Assembly: GCA_964030785.1 (NCBI GenBank)
Contig: OZ034969.1
Span: 73,087,562-73,151,561 of the forward strand
Direction: 5' to 3'
DNA: 64,000 nt
Source of the DNA: Siderastrea siderea
Taxonomy: Eukaryota > Cnidaria > Anthozoa > Scleractinia > Rhizangiidae
Below, in pieces: positions 1-13,200 of this stretch (positions are counted from its first letter, which is position 1; the number at the start of each line of letters is the position of its first letter). The translations under genes were made by a program, and so were the position numbers. The notes beneath the pieces are model-generated. The model searched no databases, was not told where the DNA came from, and was given only the letters and a program-made list of their open reading frames with translations.

Positions 1-1570
1 ACCAATGAAACTGCTCCGAAGTGAAATTATGGGCTCTGAAATGTGGTACGTGTTCGATTTTTCCTGAAAAACTGTTGTAATCACCATTCAAAGCGGATTG
101 AAGCTGTACGATCTCACCGTTGTAGCTGCGGGAGTTCATGTGAAGGAGTTTGTAATCTCTCCGTTCGCACAACGCTGACAACGGCGCCATCATGTGTTTG
201 TTTGATCGAACTGAAGACAGAATTAATATTTTAACTCGAACAATAATTTCTATTCAGCTCACTGAAACAAGACTATGGAGGTGAGGAACATTAGAATTCA
301 CCATCTTACTTTTTTAAATGCAAACCACAAAACGCAGTTGTTCTCAGTTTAGAGCCCGCGGACGGACTGGTAAAAGCGAGCAACTCTCAAACAACTGTGA
401 AACGTATGTACATGGCATCCGATTTGTTTCTGAACATTTGGAGCTGCTGGAACACAGAAAGAGCTACAACGATTACAGGTAAACCAGTGTCAATTTTGCG
501 TGGGATAGCCAAAAAATGTCGCCCTTTCTGGTACTAAATTTGTTCAATGCTTGTCTTTCAGACTGCTGCACGATTTTTGAAATGACATGCCATAAAAGTG
601 TGACAATTTTTATTAAATGCTACCTCCCATTTTACTGTGCTTTATGTTATCTTGTCTCGATATTTCGGAGTCAAAGCCTTCTGTTTGTGAAATTTTAAGA
701 ACAAGTGATTGACCTGACGATGAAAGAAACTCTTAACGGCAGCGCTAAATGCTTAAATTTCTATTTCTACAGTTTCTTTTCGTCCTAAGAAATCAAGCAC
801 TCTGAGACATTTTAGATTTGTGTCTCAGTGACGTTCAGTTGTAATTTCTCCTTAATTTAACTTCGATAAAAGGTGATTTCTCTCGCCGGGTTGCTGGCGG
901 AGAAAAAAAAATTAAGCTCACTCTATCGTTGAAACCCTTGCCACGTCCACTGCGCTATGTATCCCTTCTAGGTTCATAAATTGCCCAGTAAAGTAATATT
1001 CAGTACTAGGGCAGCATGAAGTTTTACTGCAACTCTCTCCTTCTCATCAACGGAAGTAGTTTTTTTCTTGGTGTTTTTCCAGTTCTCTATTTTTTCGATG
1101 ATTAATAACGCACTACGACAGCATTTGATTGAAAATATTTTTAAAAAGCGCGCTTTTCCCTATTTTTGTCTTCATTTCCGCTACTTCGGTAAAGGCGGAC
1201 ATTATTTCAGAAAACATACGCTGAGAAATCTCGGCAAACGTTTTCTTTCCTGATTCAGTAGTTTGAATCTATGTTACTATTTTCTTTTGCAGTAGAAAAG
1301 GTAAAAATGATTTATCAGTGCGTAACTTTTCTTCACACCGTGCTTGGGCACTCATTTTAATAACAGTCTGAACAGTCTTTGCGTCTGCCCTTCAATCTCT
1401 GTACGTCCTCAGAGGAAATATATTTTCGGGATGTCTTTTCCCTTTCACTGCCTGATTCGCATTCAACTGTTTCTTTGTAGTTCGATGCCTTTTTTGCCCG
1501 CAAAACGTTTCATCCGTCTAACGGGGAAATCCTCGTCCGACATGTCCGACGCATCTTCGCCACGGGATTT

Positions 1571-2094
1571 GTCTAAAATATTTTCACTGCCATAATCGGA
1601 ATCACTTGCATAATCCTCATATTCAGAGTCACTATCGGGAAAGTTCTACCCAAAGGCTTGCCTCAAATTTGGAAGTGACAGTGATGACATATACTGAATT
1701 TCTTCATCTCCAACGAAGGTAATTTCCGACGCCATTTTGTTTGCTTTTCTTTGCGCGAAGTCCTCGCAACTTACACGCACGTGTGTCACGAGCGATGGCG
1801 CAATTTTTTCTAAAAATAGCACATTTGTCTTTTTCGATGGGGCCAACGCCACTACTGAAAACGGTATTTAGTTACGATCTCCGTCCCCGATTATGGCTCC
1901 TGTTCTGAAGTTGTGTCGTCTTCACACGAGTTATTAAATTCATCTTCCAGAACATCTCTGGCAGCATTTCCACGTGCGTGGCTGACAACTCGTTTAGTTA
2001 AATCAGCCTCACTTCCGCTTATCTTGAGACCATGTTGTTTCAAATACATTTTCAGCTGGTTGTTCGTAAGCGCTTCCACATTTTTTGTTTTCAT
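1571..2094 (-). pseudogene. SAP-domain ORF plus decayed acidic coding remnant
   Basis: On the minus strand 2094-1891 encodes 67 residues with ATG and stop. Residues about 8-42 match a SAP motif, the 35-residue helix-turn-helix that binds A/T-rich DNA, with the expected leucines and the turn around LKISGSEADL. The tail is acidic. A second minus-strand ORF (1852-1646, 68 residues) follows in another frame, ends in TAG, and after that stop the same frame continues for about 60 further residues rich in Asp, Glu and Ser. The order SAP, then acidic serine-rich sequence, with a frame change and an in-frame stop, suggests a broken copy of a multi-copy or transposon-associated gene. A real short gene with an intron I could not define is the alternative. 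The SAP match is good; the gene status is uncertain. Confidence 0.45.
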
Positions 2095-2470
2095 TTTTCC
2101 AAGAAATATTAGACGGAAGAGCGTTCCTTTCTCTTACTCTTTTTTTCGCCTATGCACCCAAGAACTCAAGGTGCTCTACATAACTCTTACACGCAGTCTC
2201 GTCCACGTTGCACTGGGAACAGAACCCTTGCAAAGACCTTTCTTCAGAGGATGACAATTTTCCCTTGTTGGACAATTTCTTTATCTGGACACTCGGGAGA
2301 AGTTTATACGCTTACTTTGCAAGGTAATCAAACTGTTTATATTTACATAGATCAATTTATTGCTATTAAAGTCAGATCAACAGTTTGTTTTTCCATTGTC
2401 TTTAATTTCATTATAATACAATGTAGGCTATCCTACATTGGCATCTTTATTTTTCATTGAATAACATCAT

Positions 2471-3002
2471 AGTGCCAGGGCCGTAGCCAGACTTATCTGA
2501 TAACCGAGGCAATTGCGAAAGCGCCGAAGGTGAGAGCTTTTAGGGGGGTCTGGGGGCATGCTCCCCCAGAAAATCTCGAAATCTAGACGCTCGGAAATGG
2601 CATTTTTAGCGCTTTCCTGGTGGTATTTTCCGCCAAACATAATCAAAATCCAAACTTACTTTAACAGCATTCCTGGTGCCAATAAATTAGCACTGTTTTA
2701 ATATATAACAGAGGCATTCCTTTCCTACCTCATGGCAGATAGGAAAATATAAAGTAATCAGCCAGTTCAGAGATCAAAGCACCTGGAGTTGATATTTTCC
2801 CAGTTTAATTCCAGTGTAAGCAAGTATAAATGTTTGAACTCTAATTGATAGCTCTTCTACCACTTTTCCTGTTTGTGAAAAAGAGTGAAAAAAAGTAATG
2901 CCCCCCTGTATGTATTAAATTTTACATCCAGCCCCCCCTCTCGCTAGTTGGGATTTTCCCCAATGCCCCCCCCTCTGGTTTCCCAACCCCCCCCCCCCTC
3001 CA
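2471..3002. repeat. Interspersed repeat with GGGGGCATGCTCCCCC palindrome and poly-C
   Basis: A G+C-rich island in A+T-rich surroundings. It contains a palindrome around 2549-2570 (GGGGGCATGC / GCATGCTCCCCC), followed by pyrimidine-rich stretches and a run of about 14 C near 2985-2998. The composition and the palindrome mark it as an interspersed repeat of unknown class. No coding potential is visible. Confidence 0.4.
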
Positions 3003-3121
3003 GGTAATTATTGCACAGTTCCTTACTGCAAGACGCCTTAGATAGTGAGGACACTTTGAGGTTTTGATAAAGTCGACTTTGGCATGGAAAGTCAGCTATC
3101 CTGCACGAAATTGCGGATTTA

Positions 3122-3213
3122 ATGATAAGGTAAATTGGCCACCGTAAAGAAAATGAACGCTGACGGTTCGAGCATTAGCCCTTCGTCAGAGCGAAGGGCT
3201 ACCGCTACCAAAC
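3122..3213. repeat. Short repeat with AGCCCTTCG hairpin
   Basis: Contains a near-perfect hairpin, AGCCCTTCG(TCAGAG)CGAAGGGCT, at about 3177-3200. I recognise this stem as a motif of dispersed cnidarian repeats; the element class is not clear from one copy. Confidence 0.3.
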
Positions 3214-3345
3214 TCATAAAATCCTTCACTTTAATTATTTTATGATTACAAAACATATTTCGTCCTATTTTGTCTAGCTTTGCTTTCTAAAGTTTTATTT
3301 GTCGTGCGGATATTTCCTGTGGTAATTAGCAGCAGTAAGCATTTT

Positions 3346-3565
3346 GAAATTATGAATACATGAAACTCATATATTTGAACTGCGGAATGAAGAAATAAAT
3401 GTAAAGAAGATCCTCGCAGTTGTTAACGCAACTTGTGCAGTTGCGAAAAGAAAGCCTGAAAAAATCAGGCTTTTCGGGATTCGAACCCTGACCTCTGCGA
3501 TACCGGTGCAGCGCTCTAACCAATTGAGCTAACAAGCCAACTGGGAGCTGGTCATTAAATTGGTT
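3346..3565 (-). repeat. tRNA-Thr-derived SINE, copy 1
   Basis: A 220-bp unit. Its minus strand carries a tRNA-like head at 3538-3468: acceptor GGCTTGT against AAAAGCC, a D-arm A box (TTAGCTCAATTGG), an anticodon loop CCGGTAT (GGT, Thr) and a B box (GGTTCGAATCCCG). The A and B boxes would form an internal RNA polymerase III promoter. The acceptor stem has a mismatch. Because the same unit is repeated 247 bp away, I call it a SINE rather than a functional tRNA gene. Confidence 0.75.
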
Positions 3566-3592
3566 CGTAATATACCCGGGAAAGATGAAGAT

Positions 3593-3812
3593 GAAATTAT
3601 GAATACATGAAACTCATATATTTGAACTGCGGAATGAAGAAATAAATGTAAAGAAGATCCTCGCAGTTGTTAACGCAACTTATGCAGTTGCGAAAAGAAA
3701 GCCTGAAAAAATCAGGCTTTTCGGGATTCGAACCCTGACCTCTGCGATACCGGTGCAGCGCTCTAACCAATTGAGCTAACAAGCCAACTGGGAGCTGGTC
3801 ATTAAATTGGTT
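3593..3812 (-). repeat. tRNA-Thr-derived SINE, copy 2
   Basis: Direct duplicate of the unit at 3346-3565 with a period of 247 bp. I found one substitution between the copies (CTTGTGCAG versus CTTATGCAG). The first copy is followed by a 27-bp unrelated spacer, so the pair is a recent segmental tandem duplication or two insertions of one young subfamily. Confidence 0.75.
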
Positions 3813-3933
3813 GCTGATAAAGCTACCTGCGATGAACAAACAAATACTGCGATGTGTTTCATGTTTTGTTGAGCCTTGAAATAACCAATCAGTTTGAAAT
3901 ATTTCCATATCAGTACGGCTTCTGATCAATCCA

Positions 3934-4335
3934 TTAAGGACGGTGCCTCCTAATAGAGATGTATTTTTGCAAAGGTTATGACTATGAGAGAAAAGATGAT
4001 CTTAGCAAGGGCTATTGGAATCCAGAAGCAAAATTGTGGGTAGCCACGCATTTTTCAGAGATAATTAAGCAACCATAATTCAAAAGAAGCGCTAAAATAC
4101 AAAGAATGTATGGCAATTTCGTTCCAAATTTAAGCTCAATTATCTCTGAAAAATGCGTGGTTACCCCCAATTTTCTTCCTGGATTGTGATAGCCCTTGCT
4201 AAAATCTGTTTTTTCCACATAGTCATAAGCCGCGCAAAAATGTTGTTGTATTAGTGGGCAAATTCCTTAAGAAACTTGAATATCCCGAGATGCGTAGAAC
4301 GTATGCGCAGTAACAAAAGGAGGCACCGTCCTTAA
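3934..4335. mobile_element. TTAA-flanked MITE (piggyBac-like)
   Basis: Begins TTAAGGACGGTGCCTCC and ends GGAGGCACCGTCCTTAA, a perfect terminal inverted repeat that includes TTAA at both outer edges. An internal inverted pair, GCATTTTTCAGAGATAATT at about 4048 against AATTATCTCTGAAAAATGC at about 4138, makes it a foldback. There is no transposase. The TTAA flanks match piggyBac-type target sites; the class is inferred from that. Confidence 0.75.
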
Positions 4336-4609
4336 ATACAAACAAAACAAGCAATGTTCGAAGGAAATGTCACATGATTATTGTGAAATTGAAATTGACA
4401 TTGAGGCTAGGTAAATGACGATACTGTCATTTTGTGGACCTCAGGGAAAACAATTCTGGAACTACCGCGCAGCCACCAGGCTTTGCTTTTGAAGTTATTG
4501 AGGAGGGGCACAAACACCCCTGCCCCAGTTTTTTTTTAAGACAAGAGAAAGTCTGGTATGAACAGAGTTAAGTATTAAAGTGAAGGAGTCACTGAAAATT
4601 AGAAGTTAT

Positions 4610-4744
4610 AGTACAACGCTAAATTTCGGTGTGCTCCCATTGGTCGAAATCCATCATTTGACGCGATAGTGTCTTTCCTCAGCGGGCGTCTGTCAGGCAT
4701 AGTGCCCGTTTTTGGCAATTTTCGCTCGAAATTTAGCGTTGTAC
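4610..4744. mobile_element. Foldback MITE, TIR GTACAACGCTAAATTTCG
   Basis: Perfect 18-bp terminal inverted repeats (GTACAACGCTAAATTTCG / CGAAATTTAGCGTTGTAC) bracket 135 bp, with TA next to the left end and AATA at the right. Non-autonomous; no ORF. Confidence 0.7.
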
Positions 4745-4750
4745 AATAAA

Positions 4751-4930
4751 AACGATAGAATCCTTCTGTCTCAGGCCCTATGTGTGATAGGTTCCCTCGG
4801 AAATTCGATGTTCAAACTTCATATAAGCCGTCGAATATTTTTGTTGTGAACATCAAATTTCCTCGGGCAACGCGACAGTGCCTTCGTCAGAAGAACTCTA
4901 CTGTTTAAGAACTGCTGATGGTGGAGTTAC
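4751..4930. repeat. Dispersed repeat, copy 1
   Basis: Shares an ordered series of blocks with 13969-14150: CTTCTGTCTC, GATAG(G/A)TTCCCT, CATATAAGCC, ACATCAAATTTCCTC and a block around TTCGTCAGAAG / TGGTCCCTCAACAG. The spacing is conserved, so these are two diverged members of one repeat family. Confidence 0.5.
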
Positions 4931-6076
4931 TTTATTTTGGAGTTACTGTAGCTGCAACAATAAGAAAACTGACTTAAGTTTTGCTGAACGTTATCCGTCT
5001 CTACTATATCATAAAAAAAATTAAAAATGGCTCATTTATACAGCATTCCAGCTATATTTGCATGCGAAATTATGTTTGTCAATTTGGTCTCCAAAACTAT
5101 CCGAAACTGTGTTCCGTTGCGACTTAAATACGTTCAGTTAAATATGAATTTTAAAAAGAAACAGTAGTCGAGAATTGTTGCAAATATGGCAAAATTGTTT
5201 TTCCAATTCAAGGATTATATGAGCATAATACAATCCATCTGCTTCAGACATATGCATGTACTCATTGAAAATTATATCATAATTAAAATTAATCATGTTA
5301 ATGTTTTTTGCCAGTTTTAAATGAGGGTGACATTTGCCTGTCTTGCAGCAGACTGACAAACCGATGGCCTTTGATTCTAGATCAAAATAGCGATTAATAA
5401 GAATTGTTGGTTTTTGTGTCATACACAAGTTTATATCCGGGTCACAAGGGTCCTTGCGCTGAACTGTTTATGAGTTCTCGTACGAAGGGATTTAATGGAG
5501 TGATCGTTTTGTTATAAGAACAATCCGGGATATAGAAGATGAGCTTACTTACGAAACGAATCCATCTTTTACTTGATGAAGCAATTATATGGAGCGTGCG
5601 CAACCATTACCTAGAGACAATGGCGTGGCGGCCATGTTGGCGTACCATAGCAAAAGGAGCTTATGAGAAACCTGCGGGGATGACGTCACGTGAATACTGT
5701 CTGATACGCAACTTCTCTATTGCTAGTACTCGTAGGAGCTGATATTCTATTGTTAGTAGAACGTCAATCAAAACACGCTCTTGCTCATAACCAGGAGCTG
5801 TCCTTTGTTTGTTTGTTATTTGATTGATTTTTATATGTTTTCTTTTGTTTTTTTTTTAATGACCGCTTAGGCAGAGGATGGAAGGGCAACATGCTAAGTA
5901 ATAAGAATGCTATGACTGCTTCTGGCGTTTGAGTCATCATAGTCTCAATCTCTACGTAATAACGTGAAAGCTTGGCACACGTTAAGGAAAGGGTTACTTT
6001 TAAAAAACTGTAGTTAAGAGTATGAATTCTAGTTGCGAAGGTAGTTTATTTACACAGTTATAAACAGAGAATCAGT

Positions 6077-6337
6077 AAGGCCCAGTAATGTGGGCAATAT
6101 TTTCGTGCAACTTGTCGGGCAACAATGTTGCGTTGCAAGTTGAGATTGTTTGTTGCGCGTGTTACCACCTTCTCGTGCAACAAATTTTCTTGTTGCAAAA
6201 AGTAGACGTCGCTTTTTGCAGCATGAATAATTGTTGCGCGCGGAGGTGGCAATACGTGCAACAAACGATCTCAACTTGAAACGCAACATTGATGCGCGAC
6301 ACGTTGCACGAAAATGTTGTCCATATTACTAAGCCTT
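6077..6337. mobile_element. Foldback MITE, TIR AGTAATRTGGRCAAYATTTTCG
   Basis: Inverted ends near 6084-6120 and 6292-6330 match over about 35 bp with a few transitions; the outer AAGGC / GCCTT also pair. The interior is itself inverted (GAGATTGTTTGTTGCGCG near 6143 against TGCAACAAACGATCTC near 6256). The element is essentially one long hairpin and accounts for several overlapping short ORFs on both strands. Confidence 0.7.
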
Positions 6338-7262
6338 TAAAGGCAATTCAGCGTGAAAATAATTTCGCAATATAGAATATTTTCCTCTAGTTCATTCGAA
6401 GGCAAATAAAGATCGTGCTACAAATTCTCGCGTCAATGGTTTTCGTTAACTTGATCTGAATACCGAATACAATTCATTATCCAACGGAGACTGAATATTC
6501 TCATTCTAATGTTATAACTTGTTTATTGTTCTTGCTATAAGTCTATTGGAAAAAGTTTTCGTTTTGTATTTTTAATTTAAAATCACTAAAAAGCCGTGGC
6601 AAAAATTAGTCTTACGTAATGAGTGCCTGAAAACAGCCAAATACGAACAATAAATAATTTCGGGAAATTTCTCGATCCAGGCGTGGCGCTGTTATCGCCA
6701 AAAATCAGTATTTTTACGAATTTTGAAATGGATTTATTTGGGTATGAATTTCAACAACCCCGAGGCAAAACCTTTTTCGGGAAGAACACAACATTCCCTG
6801 GAACTTTTTTATTTTTTCCTCAAATATTTAACGGCGGCATAAAGCTCTTGGAAATTGTGCAGTAAACATGGTTTGAATGTGCTTTTCTCGTCTGAAAAGC
6901 TTATCGAATGCAGCCAAAGTAATGATCAAAGAATACCCGTTAATATGATAGCGCTCAGCAGCTGTGTTTACGACACAAAGAACACCATGTTTCCGCAATC
7001 CTCCTATATACATCAATTACAAAAGCTGATGGCTGACCTCATTGAGTAATAAAAACCACTAGCGTTGATTGGCGGACGCCATATGCAAATTACATGACCA
7101 TAAGTTTAGCTTTTCGCAATTTCTGAATTAATGCGACCTGTGTTGGTGATTTCTCGTTGAACATGAATTTTGATGAATGAATATTCCTTGCTCATTTTAC
7201 ATTTGCATGACCTGTTCATTTCTGGCCACAGGTGACAGCCAAATCCAAGTCCAAATGTTTCG

Positions 7263-10200
7263 ATGGCAGACGAATCGAAGGATCCCTACAACAAGACGAA
7301 CCCTGAGAATAAGCTACGAGCGGCAACAGTTTTACAACGCAAATATCGCTCTATGTCCACTTATGGAGAACAAGTTATCGACGATGCAAACCGCTCAAAC
7401 AAGGCGCTATTTTGCCTGCCGGAAGACAACCCTGTGAGATTCTACTGCAAAAAAATCGTCGAATCCAAGTATCCTTTAAATCTAAAGCAAAAATCAAAAA
7501 AATATTTTTTTCTCTCATGAAAAATTTTCATCAGTTAGTCCCTTTTGTTCATTGTGTCATATTTAACCACATTACGTTGTGGTTTGCAGATACCTTATGT
7601 CATGGTTGATGCAATTTTGGGGGTGCTTTAGGTTTGTTCGCACACAGCATTCAGAACCGCGCGCACAGTTTTGTCAAGATTTGGTCGACGACTTCCAACG
7701 CTTGTTATCAGAAAATGTTGACACTATACTTAGGATTTCTCCGCGAGTAGTTAAGCTTCGATAAAGCCCTAAGTTGAGGACGAATATGATTACTCCATCC
7801 ATTAAAAAAGGGTTTTTTTGGGAATTTTTCAGATTAATGATTCAGGATTACTTTCTAGTTCCCTTTCCTTATAAATCAATATGTGTAATATCGTAGCGTG
7901 TGGGGATTGCGAACTCGATATACACACTTGTTTTGCGTACGTCTGCTGTTTTTCCTTAACTCCTGTTCAAGAAAATTTGAATATTTTATTCTACTGACTA
8001 TAGCTGCAAATTGTGTTGTTCTAATGTTAGAGGAGCCACTGCCAAATGGAGATACAACTGAAAGAAATAAAAAACTGGTATGAGCAAGATCTTTCTGTAG
8101 AATAAATACTTTAAATTTAAATGCCATTTCAGTGCTTTAAGTAAGGAAACCACTTCAATTCTTCTGGTAAGATAGCCAACTCAGTGTTTCGCAAAACCTT
8201 TTTAGTGCCTACGGGAAACCATTAAAAAAGCAAAGTGAAAAATCGTACCAACACCGTTTCCACTTGGTAGCTGTGGGCGCTAGAAAAATTGTCAATTTCT
8301 TTGTGATTTTTTCTCCCAGTTGCTATTATTTTTTTGTTTTCCTTTTTCAGGAGGAATCTGAAATGTATTTCGTGATCATTTACTGCATCGAGGCTGCAAC
8401 GAAAATTATGGCCAATGGATTTGTTCTTCACAAGGATGCGTATCTGCGAAATGGATGGAATATTTTGGATTTTGTGGTGGTTGTAGTCGGGTAAGCTTTT
8501 TATTTATCTAAGTGTCAGTGGAGTTTGCTTACATTAACATTCAGCTCGGTACAGCTGTCCTGGCTGTCATTGCTGTTTGCGCCGGAAATTTCATTTAGAG
8601 ATGAATGGCTCTGGGCCTGTGTAAGCTAAGGGAGCTTTGCATATTCGACAAAAAAAAAAGAACTAACAAGTAACTTCACGGCATTTTAAAGACCACCAAC
8701 TGAGCGACTGATCGACGTAAAAGAAACAAAACATAATGAATCACACAACATTCGGATTTTATAACCAGCAAGAGGTGTCGGAAGAATTATTGAAAATTTT
8801 GCCTCATTTTCTTGTGCCAATAAAATCGTAACGAAATGAAATATTCTCAACGAACCATGTATTGGTCAGTCGTACTGAGTAAAGATTAAGCTCTAAAAGC
8901 ACTTATCAGCTTTATTTCCCGAAAAAAAACATATCTTGGAAAGGATTAATCTTTCATTGCTATTATGTTAAAGTTTTGCCAAGCAACGGTCTCCTATAGT
9001 TAAGAAAACATTAATACCACACCACACCAAACCATTTATTACGCACAACAAACGCTAAAAGCGCTTTGTAGCTAATTTTACTGACAAGAGCTACTAAGGA
9101 GTGTGATATTCTTGTTTATATGGTCAAAAGAACAAGTGAACGGGGCAATGATAATTTCATGCTCGTTATCTAAAATTCATTGTTTTTTCGATAACTCGAA
9201 CATATCGAGTGTGTCGTTCAAACTTAACTTTACAAAAAAATTAATCATTGAGTAAAATGTTATTAAGCAAGCATAATATGCCTCTGGAACAAACCGGCAG
9301 AATGATGTAGTTGTTTTAATAAAAAGTGAATAATGTTAACACCACGAGAACAACTTGGCGACTTTTGAGAGAGTTCTTTACGTAGAAAACGTACTTCCAA
9401 CAGCTCTGCGTTTACTCCGGGCCGGACGCAAAAATCAAAACACCCGCCACTTTACATAAAAAGATGTCTAAAGTAAACGCACAGGACGAAGTATAAGCCG
9501 TATAGAGAATCCCGCGCTGTTAAATGTCTTGGAAATCAAAATACCGAGAGGAACTTAAAAGACGAATATGAGTGAATGGAATTCTTCTCTCTAATAAACA
9601 ATGTCAAAGTAAAAAAGTTGAATTACTATTCTGACTAAATTTTGACTTAGCAAAAACTGAGTGACAAACAAAAAGCCCAACAGGAAAGCACTGCTCAGTA
9701 GACTTACTTAAATGACCACACTTTAGGTTTTTATCCAGCATGGATTGACTTAGTGAAATGTTTGCACTACAGATTTCACGTAAAAAGGTTAGCAGGTTAG
9801 AAATGGTTTATAATTGAAAGTGACAACCTCTCCAACGACCGAAGAAATATCAAAATTAATTCAAACAATGACATTGCAAACGAATAATTTTAGGTGGATG
9901 ATTTCTCAAGTTGTCGGGATTTTCTTAACTTTTTTAACCTGTGTTTGGAGTCGAAATTTGAGAAGGAACTTCGGCGGCTGTACGTAAAGAGGAAATGTTT
10001 CTCTTTCACCACCACATGAAAGCAATCAGTGTTTAATAGGTTTCGTTTGAGTAAAGCACAACAAACTTTAAGACTAAAAGTAACGTTCAGGTTTTACTTA
10101 GATTTCACACTTTGAGGTTTCGCCGTCGACGCCAACAGACTCCAAAGAACTAAAACAACCTTGGAACAGCCAATAAACGGTAACACATGAAGGTATATGA

Positions 10201-13200
10201 AAGTATATGATGCTTATTAGCAGTTTTTTCCTGGTAAAAGCCTAACTCTTGAATCGAGCATATTTTGCAAGTCATTTCCCACTGATCAGTGTCTTGTTTC
10301 TCCTTACGAAAATGCGGCAGACAAAGAACGTAGTAGTGAGAAAATAACAACTCAGTCAAAATTCTGCTTAGTGTAGAAAAAAGGAAAAACATGTGAAGTT
10401 TGCCCATTTAAATTATTTGCATGTTCATAAGAGATAATATGAGCAAGGGCACCTCCTTTCTTTGTCAGAAGATAATAAATCTAGTATAGTTTTCTTCTAC
10501 ATTCAAATATCTCAGGGCCATTTCCAAAACTGGTTTTATCTACACTGACAGAAAAAAATGAACGTCGTGACATATCAAGTTGTGCCGAACTCGGGTCGGA
10601 AATGATCGATAGACTGAAATAAATCCACCGACTAAATCGTCGCATCCTGTTTTTAGAAACCCTGCGGTATGATTTTGGATAATCCGATTGGCCTTTCTGC
10701 TGATGCAATGCTTTGCAAATGTAGGTGAACATTGCAATTTGAAAAGTCTATTCCCTTTGACAACTGTTAACTTTCTTTCTTTGATTTACAAATGCAATTA
10801 TTGCACATATCTCATGAACGAAAGGTGGACTATCGTTCTCTTGTGATAAAATGAATATCTTGGACTGTTTTTATAACTCCTATCACTCAAGGAAGTTTTC
10901 TCAACGTTCAGAACGTTTACGATAAGGTATGACAACAGTCAAAGTGGGAACTGTTTGCTTCTCACTTCTGTTCATTTTTTTATTACTTCTCTCGTTTCAA
11001 CTCTTAGTTCCTTTGGGCTTGAGTTAGTCTTCTGCAATGCAAGGGAGGGTTTCGTAAGCAGCGGAGACCGGATTTTGATCATTAAGTGAACTAAATAACT
11101 TCCTTGATCGGCTGTGGATGTAAGCGAAAGCCCGAGCGTGCTTAAATCCAAACTAAGGAAGTATGAGTAGCTAGCTATAAATGACCTCTTAAAAGGGGAA
11201 AAAAGTCATACAGCTGCTTTGTTTTGTCGATCGTTTGAAACACAGAACGCACATTTGGTATGCAAATACCAAAAGCTAATCAGTATGTGTGCCATTACTT
11301 AAGACAGATAACTTTTCCTTGCCGCTAGGTCAATTTACCATGTGTATATAATCAAAAACGTGATTCGAAAAAAAATAAAAAACATTTTTAGTCTCCTTGA
11401 TCGTTAAATGTGTTCAGTTAGTGTTGACTTGCGCATTATAGCCATGTTTGATACTCAGTAGTGCCTTGCAAATCGCCAATTGGTTTCCAAGCTAATAGGC
11501 ATTATCTGCCTTATGGCTTCTACAATTTCCGTTGTCTAACTTGATATGCTGAGGTGATCGTGAGGTCCAAAGTCCACTGTTGATGGCTTGGTCACAAATA
11601 ATCCCGAACCTACTAAATCTGATAAGTGACCTCGCATATTGAAAACTAAAACATTTGGCGAAATGTATGTAGGGAATAAGAAAACGTGTTTTGATGTAAA
11701 GGAAGCTGGTCAAAGAAGCTATAAACACACTCGATTAGGGGAACAGTTCTGCAGCTGTTGACTTCTGTCGTATGATCTGAATGTAAAAAAGCAGATATTT
11801 CAAGAAGGGAAAAAAAAGTTGTTTGCTCAGTTTACACTTGCGATAACTTGTAGATCTTTAGTTTTGCCCGGAAAAGTGTGTTATTGTGTGGTAAACTATC
11901 GAGTTAAATGAGATTGGCACCGACATTTTGGACTTTGTTGTTCCTTTGAAAACTTTTTCCTTGTAATAGTCTTCCGCTTTAATGTATATTAATAATAATT
12001 ACTCATTGATCTCCTCTGTAGCTGTGCGTGTTCCTCGACTTCTATTTAACAGTTTTTCAGCTTGAAGCAAAAATTCGTTTTTTAGGATAACTGTTTTTTT
12101 TTTCTTTTCTTTTTTTTTTTGTTTATTTGCTTCCGTTTTACTGTAACATCCATGGCACATAGATACGTTTTCTTTTACTTTCATGTCAGCAAGACATGTG
12201 ATCAAAAACTTACTGACTTTAGGTGTTTCACGTGATCCTACTCAACTTTCCTACCATAAACTGGTTTCTTCCTTATCCTGATAATTTGATATTTTCTTCA
12301 ATGACACTTTTATTGTCCATGACTGATATTTCCACCCCCGCGACGTCTACAAGACATAAGTATATGCAAATCATAACGTATTCACCTGAAATTAATTAAG
12401 TTACGTACTTCAAGAACGCAGATCTTTAAATAGAACAGGAAGAGTTGCGTGGGTGACATGCAGGCATACTTACAATTCAGAAAGGATCATTTAATAATCA
12501 ACAGTATTAATAATTTATTACATGTAAACGATTAGTATCCTTTGTGTTTTGCATTCAGAAAGCCCCTTAAAGCTTTTGTCTCCTAAAAACTTCCCTTCTT
12601 TACATGGAGTTTATTGCCTTCTGTTTAAAAATTTATCTCCCTAGGTGACAAAAATCTTTGACAGCGAGTTTGTAAAGGAAAGCTGTAAACGTGCTGAATT
12701 GCATGTTCCATCCCTAAGTACCCAATTTTTTTCAAACGTAACTATTTCGAGTAATAAAAAAAGAATGCACTGACAAACCCTTGCTGTTCCCATTGATTAG
12801 AAAAAACAAATTGAAATCTTTAATCTTTTAATTGTTTGGGAAGAAGAATACGTGCAAGATTTCGAGGTACTTTGGCTACAGGCTCAATGACTTGATGCAG
12901 TTGATCATAATTATCTAGATAAGACTCACCCTTCTTCTTCTGTTCCTGGCCGCAGTATGCTTTATTTGCTGGCAATTCAAAATGTCAAAGACAGCCAAGG
13001 AATGGTTTGTTGTAACACAGCGTTACAGCTGACTAGATTTAGCGACTCTCTTATCTTTACTCCACTTTGTTGTTATCAGTAATTCCCTTTCCCGTCAAAA
13101 GTGTCAAATTACTCTACTGTATCATTCTATAACAGCGTGTAATTCCTTTTCCTTATATGACCAGATTTTTAACCTTTCTAGGTTGGTTAGCATGATTTCA

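Larger units (their letters stand above)
1..7231. other. Upstream region without a confident host gene
   Basis: I see no exon series that can be joined into a recognisable protein here. The stretch holds a SAP-domain ORF and decayed coding remnant near 1.6-2.1 kb and a chain of interspersed repeats listed separately. The promoter and any 5' untranslated exons of the Cav2 gene should lie in or before this stretch, but no core promoter motif stands out. Confidence 0.6.

Noticed and set aside
412..478. A short ATG-initiated stretch ending at a GTAAAC donor, possible first coding exon of Cav2
   Set aside because: The exon at 7232 has an in-frame TGA (7233-7235) before the channel's ATG, so no upstream exon can add coding sequence in the channel frame. 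It could at most be 5' UTR, with no other support.
3468..3538. Functional tRNA-Thr genes at 3468-3538 and its duplicate
   Set aside because: Acceptor mismatch, a shared 220-bp body and exact duplication point to SINE copies.
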